Of a stretch of 64,000 nucleotides of DNA, positions 46,297 through 56,735 are shown piece by piece; within the stretch, counting starts at the first letter, position 1, and every line of letters starts with the position of its first letter. Origin of the DNA: Hyphomonadaceae bacterium (GTDB lineage: Bacteria; Pseudomonadota; Alphaproteobacteria; Caulobacterales; Aquidulcibacteraceae). The stretch lies in the NCBI GenBank assembly GCA_016791385.1, contig JAEUMR010000055.1, positions 111,990 to 175,989 on the forward strand, in the 5' to 3' direction. The notes beneath the pieces were generated by a model. That model had not been told where the DNA came from. It saw only the letters and a list, made by a program, of their open reading frames with translations, and made no database searches. Both the position numbers and the translations under genes were made by a program.

Positions 46297-47553
46297 TCAG
46301 CGCGCTTGCCGGCGGCTCGGATTGTAGCGGTCACGCAGGCGGGTTTGGCGCGAGACGAGCGGCTGTTCGACACCGTCGATGAACACCGCCGTTGGCGCGG
46401 CCGTCACCTCGAGCGGATCGCCGTCCCAGATCACCACATCGGCGCGATAGCTGCGCTCAAGCCGACCGAGTTGGTCGCCGACGCCGAAGATTTCCGCAGG
46501 TCCGCGGCTGACAGCCGCGAACGCCGCGTCCCACGGCAAACCGTTAGTGACTGCGTTGCCCGCCAGTTGCAGCGCCAAGCGCGCTTGGTGCGCATCGACG
46601 CTTCCCGGCTGCGGCGCGATGGCGATGCGCACGCCGGCCCGCTGCAATAGCGCGGCGTTGTCGAGGCGCGCAGAGAGCCGTTCGAAGCGATCGGGAAGGT
46701 CCGACAACGGATCGAGAATGACTGGGATGTTGGCGCGCGCCAGTTCATCCGCCACCTGCCATGCCTCGGCGCCGCCATGGATGACGAAGCGCAGGCTTGG
46801 ATTGTCACGCTTGAAGCCGATGATGCGGCGAATGTCTGCTGCGCTTTCGACGTGAACGAGGAAGAGGCCCTGGCCGCGCGCGAATGGCTGCAGCGCTGCC
46901 GCATCGATCTCGTTGAGCACCGCCCCACCCTGTCCGCTGCGATAGCGATTCGGGTACTCGCGCGCATCGCGCAGTGCGGCTTCGAACACCGGCCACACCG
47001 CGGCGCGTGAGCTGCCCGTCCGCGTAGCGCCGGTCTCACCAAGTTCGACCACCATGAACGCGTCGGAACGGAACACGGAATCCGCTCTGCCGCCGAGCGA
47101 CACCAGCGCGCCTCGTCCGCCGAACAGGCTCGCCGTCTCGGACGGCGCAATGGCGGCGCGGGTCACCCCCTCCATGCGTGTCACGGCCACTGCCGTCACC
47201 TGCGGATTGAAGGCGCGGCCCGTATCGGCCGCTGCAGCGACCAGATCGCCTTCGAGGTCGGCGTCGTTCGGCGCGCCCGAACCGGATATCTCCGACAGGC
47301 CGACTTCACTCATCGCCGCGAACGCGCCCGGCGTCACGTAAGCGCCATGCGCCTCGATCACGCGCGCACCGCGCGGCGCGGCGATGTTTTCGCCCACCGC
47401 CGAAATGCGTCCGTCGACGATCAACACATCGCCATTCTGGATGATCCCGGCCGCGCCGTTGGTGACGACGCGTCCGTCGCGGACCAACACCGTTTCAGCC
47501 GCCGCCGGCGCAGCCAGCGACAAGGCGACAAGGAGAGCTGCTAGGATTCTCAT
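46297..47553 (-). CDS. Exported amidohydrolase-fold protein lacking the metal-binding HxH
   Basis: A 418-residue protein with a signal peptide (MRILAALLVALSLAAPAAAE). It has the amidohydrolase N- and C-terminal beta-sandwich features (VLVRDGRVV, VDGRISAVGE, and SYRADVVIWDGDPLEV). Where active relatives read TPGxIDxHxHxG, it reads TPGAFAAMSEVG, so Met81 and Glu83 replace the first two histidine ligands. Later histidines (LVHVES, VIHGGAEAW) remain. It is probably inactive or uses different chemistry. Its ATG overlaps the TGA of the intact upstream paralogue (ATGA, 47550-47553). Confidence 0.85.
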   Translation of the reverse strand: MRILAALLVALSLAAPAAAETVLVRDGRVVTNGAAGIIQNGDVLIVDGRISAVGENIAAPRGARVIEAHGAYVTPGAFAAMSEVGLSEISGSGAPNDADLEGDLVAAAADTGRAFNPQVTAVAVTRMEGVTRAAIAPSETASLFGGRGALVSLGGRADSVFRSDAFMVVELGETGATRTGSSRAAVWPVFEAALRDAREYPNRYRSGQGGAVLNEIDAAALQPFARGQGLFLVHVESAADIRRIIGFKRDNPSLRFVIHGGAEAWQVADELARANIPVILDPLSDLPDRFERLSARLDNAALLQRAGVRIAIAPQPGSVDAHQARLALQLAGNAVTNGLPWDAAFAAVSRGPAEIFGVGDQLGRLERSYRADVVIWDGDPLEVTAAPTAVFIDGVEQPLVSRQTRLRDRYNPSRRQAR

Positions 47554-48926
47554 TGGCCGCGCTCCCGATAGGTTTGGCCGAGTTCAAAATCGGACGGCGG
47601 ATCGCGCGGATCGCCCCGGCGATACACAAGCGCGCCATCCATATAAACGCGCTCGGCGGCGGCGTAGGTCGTCAGCGGGTCAGCCGACCAGACGACGACA
47701 TCGGCGCGCCGCCCTGGCGTCAGCGTGCCGGTTTCGTCGTCGATGTGCAGCGCGCGCGCTGGATTGCGCGAGAGCCAGGTCCATGCCTGCGCGCGGCTGA
47801 TGTCGAGGCCCGCGCGGCGGCCATCCGCCATCGCCTTGGCCGCTTCCTGGTTCAGTCGCTGAACGCCGACCTCGCTGTCGGAATGCACCATCGCACACGC
47901 GCCGCCCGCATCGACGAAGGCGATGTTCTCCCGGATGCCGTCATAGGCTTCCAGTTTGAAGCCCCACCAATCCGCCCACATCGCCGCGCAAATGTCCTCG
48001 CGCGCGAGCAGGTCCGGGATCTTGTAGGCCTCCACCGCGTGATGGAACGCGGCGATGTGGAAGCCAAACTCGTGGCTGACTTCGATCGCATTCGCCATCT
48101 CGTCGGCGCGGTAGCAGTGCCATTGCAGGATGATGTCGCCGTTCAGCACACCGGCGAGCGTCTCCATTTCGAGATCGCGATCGGGTGGATCGCCGTGCCC
48201 CTCTTGCGCCGCGCGCTGGCGGTCCGCGTAACGGCGCGCATCGGCGAAGGCCTGGCGATAGCCGGCCATATTGCCCATGCCCGTGGCGGGCGATGAGTTG
48301 CGTTCGCCGTAGACGCGGGACGGATTCTCGCCGCAGGCCATTTTCAGGCTCTGCGGCGCGCCGGGAAATTTCATTTCCTGCACCGTGCGCGCGCCCAGCA
48401 CTGGACGCAGCGTCACGCCGCGACCGCCGAACAAATTGCCGGAGCCCGGCAGGATGTGCAGCGTCGTCACACCGCCGGCGACGGCGCGATAGAAACCCGG
48501 GTCCTGCGGCCAGACCGAATGTTCGGCCCAGACTTCCGCCGTGTTCGGCTGCGTCATCTCATTGCCGTCTTCGGTCGCGTTGATGCTGGGCGAGGGATAG
48601 ACGCCCAGGTGCGAGTGCGGATCGATGATGCCGGGCGTCACGAAACGGCCTGCGCCGTCGATCACCTCGACGCCATCGCCTGCCGCCAAGTTCTGGCCGA
48701 CTGCCTCGATGCGCCCATCGCGCATCAGCACGTCGGCGTTCGCCAGTTCGTGCCCGTCGCCATCAAGGACCGTCGCACCGCGGATCAACGTCGGCGAGGA
48801 TGCCGCGGGCTGGTACGTCGAAGCGTACGGCGTTGTCTCTGCAGTATTGTCAGTGTGGCTCTGCGTCGTCGCGCAGGCCGCCAATCCCATGCTGGCGGCC
48901 AGAGCCATCAAAGGCTTCAATCGCAA
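47550..48926 (-). CDS. Amidohydrolase family lipoprotein with intact HxH
   Basis: A 458-residue protein with a lipobox (L-A-A-C, Cys18; Ala at +2), predicted outer-membrane lipoprotein. The metal motif is intact as GIIDPHSHLG with His104 and His106, and further ligands are in LQWHCYRADE, HIAAFHHAVEAY and AMVHSDSEVG. It resembles imidazolonepropionase-like amidohydrolases whose substrates are often dipeptides or cyclic amides; the substrate here is unknown. Forms a coupled pair with the degenerate paralogue downstream. Confidence 0.87.
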   Translation of the reverse strand: MRLKPLMALAASMGLAACATTQSHTDNTAETTPYASTYQPAASSPTLIRGATVLDGDGHELANADVLMRDGRIEAVGQNLAAGDGVEVIDGAGRFVTPGIIDPHSHLGVYPSPSINATEDGNEMTQPNTAEVWAEHSVWPQDPGFYRAVAGGVTTLHILPGSGNLFGGRGVTLRPVLGARTVQEMKFPGAPQSLKMACGENPSRVYGERNSSPATGMGNMAGYRQAFADARRYADRQRAAQEGHGDPPDRDLEMETLAGVLNGDIILQWHCYRADEMANAIEVSHEFGFHIAAFHHAVEAYKIPDLLAREDICAAMWADWWGFKLEAYDGIRENIAFVDAGGACAMVHSDSEVGVQRLNQEAAKAMADGRRAGLDISRAQAWTWLSRNPARALHIDDETGTLTPGRRADVVVWSADPLTTYAAAERVYMDGALVYRRGDPRDPPSDFELGQTYRERGQ

Positions 48927-49022
48927 GCGCCCCTCCCTTATGAACTGTGGCGCATCTGAAGCGTTTCGCGCCTGGGCGCCAAGCCCGTGCGCCCTTCCCG
49001 CGAGAATTTGCGACGAAAGCGG

Positions 49023-52000
49023 TCAGATCACCCGTTCAACCCCGCGCGCAGCCTTCAGGGCGGCCCGTGCGGCAGGCCCAGCAGGCACCATGGTCTTGGC
49101 CGCAAGCTCGATCTCGCGGCCATCCCGCAACCGCAGCACGAGCCGCAATGGACGCGCTTCCCCAACCGCTGCTTTCGGCAGGGCGGCGATAGTTTGCGCC
49201 AACAGGTCGATAGGGGCGCCTTCCTTGAGGACAATGCGCAAATCCTCGGCGGTACGCGCTTCGGCGGCCTCCACCAACTCGAACGAATTGCCGTAGAAGC
49301 GCACGTCCCCTTCGTTCCAGCGCACGCGCACGCGTACGACATAGGCCTTGCCGACCTGCAAGATGTCACGCGCAGCCGGCACATTCTCCGGCAGGATCAT
49401 CGGCTCGAAATCACCGGTCGGATCGGACATCGAAACGAAGCCGAGCATGTCTCCGCTGCTGCCGGTGCGGAACTGAATTCGCCGCACGACCCCCGCCATC
49501 AGATACGCGCGCGGTTCGGTCTCGCCTTCTTCCAGGATGTCGGCGTAACTCGCATAGCGATCGTTCTCGGCGAAGAATTCCGAGAGCGGGTGGCCGCTCA
49601 AATAGAAGCCGGCGCTGTCGCGCTCTGCGTCGAGCCGATCCTGCGCTGACCACGCGGGCGCCTTGGGGAACACCGGCCGCGCGCTTGGCTCGTCGGCGCC
49701 GAACAAGCTTGCCTGCGCGCTGGCGCGCTCAGCCGCCACACGCTGCGCATACGCGGCGATGACTTCCGCCGCCGCGAAGGCATGCGCGCGATCAGGTTCG
49801 AGCGCGTCGAACGCGCCGGACTTGGCCAGATTTTCCAGCTGGCGGCGGTTGACCGCCTTCGGGTCCATGCGCTCGGCGAAATCGTAGAGCGCTTTGAATG
49901 GCCCACGCGCCTTGCGCTCGGCCACCACGCTCTCCATTGCCGTGACGCCGACATTGCGCACTGCACCTAGCGCATAACGCACCGCGACGCCGTCTTCCGT
50001 CTTCTCCACCGAGAAATCCGCCTCCGAGCGGTTCACGTCCGGCGCCAGCACCTGAACGCCAACCCGGCGCGCATCCTGGTGGAAGCTCGCGAGCTTTTCG
50101 GAGTTGGAGATATCGAGGCTCATCGATGCGGCGATGAAATCGACCGGGTAATGCGCCTTCAGATAGGCGGTCTGATACGCAACCACCGCGTAAGCGGCGG
50201 CGTGCGACTTGTTGAAGCCGTAACCGGCGAACTCTTCGACGAGGTCGAAGATATGCGAGGCGAGGTTCTCGTTTACGCCGCGCTCCTTCGCGCCTTCGAT
50301 GAAGCGCGATTTTTGCTTGGCCATTTCCGCCGGCTGCTTCTTGCCCATCGCGCGGCGGAGCAAATCGGCTTCGCCGAGCGAATAGCCCGACAACACCTGC
50401 GCGATCTGCATCACCTGTTCCTGATAGACGATGACGCCGTAGGTTTCTTCCAGGATTGGCTGCAACGTTGGGTGCAGATAGTCCGGATCTTCGCGGCCAT
50501 GCTTCACGTTGGCGAAGCGGTCGATGTTCTTCATCGGGCCTGGACGATAGAGCGAGATCAGCGCGATGACGTCTTCAAGGCAGGTCGGCTTCACCTTGCG
50601 CAGCGTGTCGCGCATGCCCTGGCCTTCGAGCTGGAACACGCCGAAGGTGAGGCCCGATTGCAGCAGCTCGTAGACCTTCGGGTCGTCGTACCCGGAGGCG
50701 TTGAGATCGACTTCGATGCCGCGGCCGCGCAGAAACTTCACGGCGCGGTCGATCACTGTGAGGGTCTTGAGGCCAAGGAAGTCGAACTTCACCAGCCCCG
50801 CCGCCTCGACCCATTTCATGTTGAACTGGGTCGCCGGCAGGTGCGCGCGCGGATCGCGGTAGAGCGCGACCAGCTCCATCAACGGCCGGTCGCCGATGAC
50901 CACGCCGGCGGCGTGGGTCGAGGCGTTGCGGTACAGCCCTTCGAGTTGTAGCGCCGTATCGATCAGTTCGCGCACCTCCGCTTCGTTGCGGCGCGCTTCC
51001 TTCAGCTTAGGTTCAAGATCGAGCGCATCTTTCAACGTAACCGGATTAGCGGGATTGGCCGGAATGAGCTTGGCCAGCTTGTCGACCTGGCCGAACGGCA
51101 GCTGCATGACGCGGCCGACGTCTCGCACCACGGCCCGCGCCTGCAGCGTGCCGAACGTGATAATGTGCGCGACGCGGTCCTCGCCGTACTTGTGCTTGAC
51201 GTACTCGATGACCTCGCCGCGCCGCTCTTGGCAGAAGTCGATGTCGAAGTCCGGCATCGACACGCGTTCTGGATTGAGGAAGCGCTCGAACAGCAGGCCC
51301 CAGCGCAGTGGGTCGAGGTCGGTGATGGTCAGCGACCAGGCGACCAGCGAGCCCGCGCCCGACCCGCGCCCCGGTCCAACCGGGATGTCGTGCGTCTTGG
51401 CCCATTTGATGAAGTCCGAGACGATGAGAAAGTAGCCCGGAAACTGCATCTGCGTGATGACGCCAAGCTCGAATTCGAGCCGCTTCCAGTATTCCTCCTC
51501 GGGCGCGGCAAGGCGTCCACCAAGCGCTTTGAGGCGCACCTTCAGGCCTGCTTCCGCTTGCGCTTTCAGTTCCGCCGCTTCGTCGCGGCCAGCTTTGGTG
51601 TCGAAGCGCGGCAGGATCGGCTTGCGCTTCTGCACCCGAAACGCGCAGCGGCGCGCGACTTCAGCGGTGTTGTCGATCGCCTCCGGGAGATCGGAGAACA
51701 GCGCCCGCATTTCCTCGGCGCTCTTGAAATAGTGATCGGCGGTGACGCGCGGGCGATCCTCCTCGCCCAGATAGGACGATGCGGCGATGCACATCAGCGC
51801 ATCGTGGGCGCGGTGATCGCTTCGCGCTGCGAAGCGGATGTCATTCGTCGCCACCAGCGGCAGGCCAAACCGGTAGGCGATGTCGATCAGCGGCCCTTCT
51901 GTCTCCGCTTCGATGACCTCGCCGTGCCGGTGCAGTTCGACATAGAGGCGCTTGTCGAAGACCAAGGCGAGGCGTTGCAGCGCCGCTTCGACGATGTCCG

Positions 52001-52427
52001 CTTTGCCCTCGGCGATCGCTTGCGCGAACACGCCATCACCACCGCCTGTGAATGCGAGCAGACCTTCAGCGTTTTCCAGCAGCAGATCGAGCGGCACATG
52101 CGGCTCGTCGTGGGCGTCGAGATAAGCGCGGCTGGAGAGCCGCATCAGATTGGCGTAGCCGGCTGTGTTCTGCGCGTAGAGCGCGACAACGCCGGCGAGG
52201 CCGTCCTCGCCGCGCACATCGAGCGCCATGCCGACGATGGGCTGCACCCCCGCTTCCGCCGCCGCTTCGGAAAATTCCAGCGCGCCGAACAAATTGTTGG
52301 CGTCGGTCAGGCCGAGCGCCGGCATGTCGTGTTTGGCGGCGAGCTTGGTGAGCGTTTTCACCTGCGCCGCGCTTTGCAGCAGCGAATAGGCGGAGCGAGC
52401 GCGGAGGTGAATGAACGGAGCGGCCAT
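49023..52427 (-). CDS. dnaE: DNA polymerase III subunit alpha
   Basis: A 1134-residue replicative polymerase catalytic subunit. The N-terminal PHP domain begins FIHLRARSAYSLLQSA, where the usual metal-binding histidines are partly replaced, consistent with reliance on a separate proofreading subunit. The palm domain has GPGRGSGAGSLVAWSL and the catalytic aspartates in MPDFDIDFCQERR. An HhH and OB region completes the C-terminus (VRRIQFRTGSSGDMLGFVSM). ATG at 52427 with GAGGTGA upstream is used rather than GTG at 52436. Confidence 0.97.
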   Translation of the reverse strand: MAAPFIHLRARSAYSLLQSAAQVKTLTKLAAKHDMPALGLTDANNLFGALEFSEAAAEAGVQPIVGMALDVRGEDGLAGVVALYAQNTAGYANLMRLSSRAYLDAHDEPHVPLDLLLENAEGLLAFTGGGDGVFAQAIAEGKADIVEAALQRLALVFDKRLYVELHRHGEVIEAETEGPLIDIAYRFGLPLVATNDIRFAARSDHRAHDALMCIAASSYLGEEDRPRVTADHYFKSAEEMRALFSDLPEAIDNTAEVARRCAFRVQKRKPILPRFDTKAGRDEAAELKAQAEAGLKVRLKALGGRLAAPEEEYWKRLEFELGVITQMQFPGYFLIVSDFIKWAKTHDIPVGPGRGSGAGSLVAWSLTITDLDPLRWGLLFERFLNPERVSMPDFDIDFCQERRGEVIEYVKHKYGEDRVAHIITFGTLQARAVVRDVGRVMQLPFGQVDKLAKLIPANPANPVTLKDALDLEPKLKEARRNEAEVRELIDTALQLEGLYRNASTHAAGVVIGDRPLMELVALYRDPRAHLPATQFNMKWVEAAGLVKFDFLGLKTLTVIDRAVKFLRGRGIEVDLNASGYDDPKVYELLQSGLTFGVFQLEGQGMRDTLRKVKPTCLEDVIALISLYRPGPMKNIDRFANVKHGREDPDYLHPTLQPILEETYGVIVYQEQVMQIAQVLSGYSLGEADLLRRAMGKKQPAEMAKQKSRFIEGAKERGVNENLASHIFDLVEEFAGYGFNKSHAAAYAVVAYQTAYLKAHYPVDFIAASMSLDISNSEKLASFHQDARRVGVQVLAPDVNRSEADFSVEKTEDGVAVRYALGAVRNVGVTAMESVVAERKARGPFKALYDFAERMDPKAVNRRQLENLAKSGAFDALEPDRAHAFAAAEVIAAYAQRVAAERASAQASLFGADEPSARPVFPKAPAWSAQDRLDAERDSAGFYLSGHPLSEFFAENDRYASYADILEEGETEPRAYLMAGVVRRIQFRTGSSGDMLGFVSMSDPTGDFEPMILPENVPAARDILQVGKAYVVRVRVRWNEGDVRFYGNSFELVEAAEARTAEDLRIVLKEGAPIDLLAQTIAALPKAAVGEARPLRLVLRLRDGREIELAAKTMVPAGPAARAALKAARGVERVI

Positions 52428-52471
52428 GATTCTCACCTCAAGATAGGTGATTTCCGGGCCGGTCCGAAGGG

Positions 52472-53165
<694 letters not shown>

Positions 53166-53173
<8 letters not shown>

Positions 53174-54434
53174 AGCGCAGCGCCTCCACCGGATCGAAGC
53201 GAGAGGCCCACCACGCGGTCAGCATAGTCGAGGCGAAGGTGATGAGGATGGTGAAGACCGAGATCATCAGCACCTCGCTCCACTCGACACGCGCAGGCAG
53301 CGTCTCCAGCGAGTAGACGGTGCCGGGGAAGATGTCGAAGCCAAGCGCACTCGACAGGAAATTCTGGATCGGCTCGATGAACGTGCAAAAGCCTACGCCG
53401 AGCACGAGGCCCAGCGAGAGGCCAATGACGCCGAGACTGGCGCTAGCCATAAAGAAGACGCGCATGATGGCGCCCTTGGTAGCGCCCATCGTGCGCAGAA
53501 TGGCGATGTCGCGGCTCTTATTCTTCACCAGCATGATCAGGCCGGTGACGATGTTGAGCGCCGCGATAGCGACCAGCACCATGAGGATGAGCCGCATCAC
53601 GTTGCGCTCGACTACCAGCGCATCGGCCAAGCCCTGGCTGTTGGCGCGCCAATCATAGATCGTCACCTCCGGGCCAAGCCGCGAGCGCAACTCCATCATC
53701 GCCGCCATTGTGCGGTCGGGATCGGTGAGCCGGATTTCGAGCTGATCGGCGCCCTGGCGGCCGAACAGGATCTGCGCCTGCTCCAACGGCATGTAGATCA
53801 GCGCAGAATCGAACTCAGCCATGCCGACGCTGAACACGCCGCCGATCAGGAATGATTTGCGGCGCGGCGAGATGCCGAACGGGGTCATCGCCCCTTGCGG
53901 CGAGAGGATCGAGATCGCCATGCCTTCGGCGACGCCCAGAGAAGCCGCTAAGCGGTCGCCCACCAGAATCGTCGGCGCTTCGACGCCTTCGAAGCCGGCG
54001 AGACTGCCGCCGGGGCGGATGCTCTCGGACACGATCGGCAGCGACTGCAATTGCTCGCGCGGGATGCCGCGAACGATGACACCTGAGGCGACGCCGTCCG
54101 AAGTCGCCAGCGCCTGCGCATTGATCAGCGGCGTCACGTGCAGAACGCCGGGCGTCTCAGCCGCCAGCTGCATCAGCCGGTTCACCTCCGGCATCGGCAT
54201 GCCGCGTGTGTCCACGAACACGTGCCCGTTCACGCCGAGGATGCGCGAGAGCAGCGTCTCGCGGAAACCGTTCATCACCGACATGACGATGATCAACGCC
54301 ATCACCGCCAGCGTGATGGCCGTCACCGAGATGACAGAGATCAGCGCCACCCCGCCAAACTGGCGCTTGGCGCGGAGATAGCGGCCTGCGAGCATGCGCT
54401 CGAACAGGCCGAAAGGTTGCGCGCGCCCCTGCAT
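53166..54434 (-). CDS. lolC: Lipoprotein-releasing ABC permease LolC/LolE
   Basis: A 422-residue inner-membrane permease with one N-terminal TM helix ([28 protein letters not shown]), a large periplasmic domain (about residues 50-260) and three C-terminal TM helices (for example [24 protein letters not shown]). LARSRYLRAKR-like start [15 protein letters not shown] is typical of the LolC/E family. A single permease gene suggests the LolF-type homodimer arrangement common in alphaproteobacteria. ATG at 54434 makes a TGATG junction with proS. Confidence 0.92.
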
Positions 54435-55966
54435 CAATAGGCCCGCGCGATCAGGATTTCTTCAACGCCCGGCGCACCGGTGAAGATGCACGCGCCGAAC
54501 GAAGACGGCTGCGTAAGCGGCGCATTGCGGATGGTCAGCTTCAAGGCTTTTAGTCGCTCCCCGACCTCTTCAAGCGCGGCGCCGGTGGGGCGTGACCAGG
54601 GCACGCGCGCCCAGCCCTTGAATTCGCCCTCTGTGTCTTCGGTTCCGTAATAGCGCTCAAGGTCGGCGAAGCTGGTGAAATCGCTGCGGATGCTCTTGTC
54701 CAGCCGCGCCTTGGCTTCGGCGAACAGCTCCTGCTGCGTCGCCGCCAATTGCGCGGCGACCTGCGCCACGAAGTCCGCGCGCGGCAGCGTGTGCGATTTG
54801 ATCTTCTCGCCCTCGCGCAAAGCGTTGCGCTTGATGAAGGTGACCTGCCCATTGGCGGCGTCACGCGGGCCAATCTCGCAGATGATCGGCGCGCCGCGGC
54901 GCACCCAATCCCAGCGCTTATCGGCAGGGCGGGCGTCCTTGAGGTCGACGAGCGCGCGCACGGGCGAACCAAACACGCTCACGCCGCCAAGCTCTGAGGC
55001 GAGCGAGGCGCAGTACGCCTTCAGCTCTTCATCTTCCGGTTTGCCGCGCAGCATCGGCACGATCACCACCTGGCGCGGCGCAATCGCGGGCGGCGTCCGC
55101 AGGCCGTCGTCGTCGCCATGGGTCATGATCACGCCGCCGATCAGGCGCGTGGAGACGCCCCAGGAGGTGGTGTGCGCCAGCGTCTGGCCGCCATCCTTGT
55201 CCTGGTAGCGAATGTTTTGCGCTTCGGCGAAGTGGGTGCCGAGATAGTGCGAAGTGCCGGCTTGCAGCGCCTTGCCATCCTGCATCATCGCTTCGATCGA
55301 ATAGGTGCGCACCGCGCCGGGGAAGCGCTCGTTCTCGGGCTTCTCGCCAGCGATCACCGGTACGGCGAGCACGTCCTCGGCCACGCTGCGATACATTTCG
55401 AGCGCCAGCATCGTCTCGTCCATCGCGTCGGCTTCATCGACGTGGGCGGTGTGGCCCTCCTGCCAGAGGAATTCGGCCGTGCGCAGGAACATGCGCGTGC
55501 GCATCTCCCAGCGCATCACGTTGGCCCATTGGTTCAGCTTCAGCGGCAGGTCGCGGTACGACTTGATCCAGCGGCTGAAAGCATCGCCGATGATTGTTTC
55601 CGATGTCGGGCGGATGATCAGCGGCTCAGTCAGCTCTGCTTCGGGATCGGGCTTCAACGACCCGTCCACCGCCTTCAGGCGGTGGTGGGTGACGACGGCC
55701 ATTTCCTTGGCGAAGCCCTCGACGTGCTCGGCCTCCTTGGCGAAGAACGACAGCGGAATGAGCAGCGGGAAGTAGTAGTTCTCGTGCCCGGTTTCCTTGA
55801 TGCGCCGGTCCAGCTCGCCCTGGATCCGCTCCCAGATGCCCATGCCCCACGGCTTGATGATCATCGATCCGCGCGTCGGCGACAATTCCGCCAAGTCCGC
55901 TTCGCGGACGACGGTCTGGTACCACTCGGGAAAATCCTCGGCGCGCGTGACCTTGAGCGCATGCAT
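54434..55966 (-). CDS. proS: Prolyl-tRNA synthetase, archaeal/eukaryotic type
   Basis: A 510-residue class II synthetase charging tRNA-Pro. Motif 2 is RTAEFLWQEGHTAH (residues 162-175), and the motif 3 region reads GGVIMTHGDDDGLRTPPAIAP (277-297), the form found in the archaeal/eukaryotic (ProS type 3) class rather than the bacterial one. It lacks the bacterial INS editing insertion and ends in a C-terminal Tyr (LIARAY), as that class does. Position before lolC-lolD-dnaE is the normal alphaproteobacterial proS site. The 63-nt gap to the DUF1467 gene is small, so it is probably in the same transcript. Confidence 0.94.
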   Translation of the reverse strand: MHALKVTRAEDFPEWYQTVVREADLAELSPTRGSMIIKPWGMGIWERIQGELDRRIKETGHENYYFPLLIPLSFFAKEAEHVEGFAKEMAVVTHHRLKAVDGSLKPDPEAELTEPLIIRPTSETIIGDAFSRWIKSYRDLPLKLNQWANVMRWEMRTRMFLRTAEFLWQEGHTAHVDEADAMDETMLALEMYRSVAEDVLAVPVIAGEKPENERFPGAVRTYSIEAMMQDGKALQAGTSHYLGTHFAEAQNIRYQDKDGGQTLAHTTSWGVSTRLIGGVIMTHGDDDGLRTPPAIAPRQVVIVPMLRGKPEDEELKAYCASLASELGGVSVFGSPVRALVDLKDARPADKRWDWVRRGAPIICEIGPRDAANGQVTFIKRNALREGEKIKSHTLPRADFVAQVAAQLAATQQELFAEAKARLDKSIRSDFTSFADLERYYGTEDTEGEFKGWARVPWSRPTGAALEEVGERLKALKLTIRNAPLTQPSSFGACIFTGAPGVEEILIARAY

Positions 55967-56029
55967 GACGCGGTAATTCCTTTCGAAGCGCTTTGGATAG
56001 ACTGAGCCGCTTGAGCCGGCAACGCGGCC

Positions 56030-56278
56030 TTAGTGGGGCCGCAGCCCGATAAGGTCGTTCGAGACCGCCCAGGCCACGCCCAGCCACAGGATTGCCGCAA
56101 TGCCGGCCGCGTAGAGCGCCTTGCGGCCAAGATTGTGCGCACGCGGCGCGCCCCGCTCGACGCCCGGGTTCACCACCTCGTCCGCTTCATGGTGGCTCTG
56201 CGCCCCCAGCGGCAGCATGGTGAAGAACGCCAGCCACCACAGGATCAGGTAGATGGCGATGGCGAGCGGGATGCTCAT
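56030..56278 (-). CDS. DUF1467 family membrane protein
   Basis: An 82-residue protein with two TM helices (IPLAIAIYLILWWLAFFTMLPLG and ALYAAGIAAILWLGVAWAVS) and a polar loop EADEVVNPGVERGAPRAHNLGRK between them. LWWLAFFTMLPLG followed by a loop ending in P-R-A-H-N is the DUF1467 hallmark. Function unknown. It starts within the stop of mce (TGATG at 56278) and is a standard member of this operon in alphaproteobacteria. Confidence 0.9.
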   Translation of the reverse strand: MSIPLAIAIYLILWWLAFFTMLPLGAQSHHEADEVVNPGVERGAPRAHNLGRKALYAAGIAAILWLGVAWAVSNDLIGLRPH

Positions 56279-56700
56279 CAGTGGGCGCCCTTCGGCGTCT
56301 CCATCAGCTCGATCAGCACGCCGTTCGAGTTTCGCGGATGGATGAAGATCACCGGCACGCCGTGCGCGCCAATCCGCGGTTCGTTCAGCACCTTGGCGCC
56401 GCGCACGACCATCTCGTCGCGGGCCGCATAGATGTCGGCCACCTCGAAGCAGACATGGTGCTGCCCGCCCTTGGGATTCTTCTCGATGAAATTCTTGATC
56501 GGGCTGTCTTCGCCCAGCGGCTCGATCAGTTCGATCTGGCTGTTCGGCAGATTGACGAACGCGTAGCGCACGCCCTGTGGCGGCAACTCGCGCGTCTCCG
56601 TAATCGCGCTTTCCGGCACGCCGTAGAGATCGCGATAGGTCTGCTTCGCTTCTTCGATCGACGGCACCGCAATGCCGACGTGATTGAGCCTGCCAATCAT
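56278..56700 (-). CDS. mce: Methylmalonyl-CoA epimerase
   Basis: A 140-residue VOC-fold enzyme that interconverts (R)- and (S)-methylmalonyl-CoA in propionate and branched-chain catabolism. Metal-binding residues lie in MIGRLNHVGIAV (His7), GGQHHVCFEV and LIELME. MIGRLNH at 56700 is the family start; the open frame extends to 56781 without family character. It follows rnj by 35 nt. Confidence 0.94.
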   Translation of the reverse strand: MIGRLNHVGIAVPSIEEAKQTYRDLYGVPESAITETRELPPQGVRYAFVNLPNSQIELIEPLGEDSPIKNFIEKNPKGGQHHVCFEVADIYAARDEMVVRGAKVLNEPRIGAHGVPVIFIHPRNSNGVLIELMETPKGAH

Positions 56701-56735
56701 GGCCCACGCGCTCCTACACCCTTTAAACCTGCACC

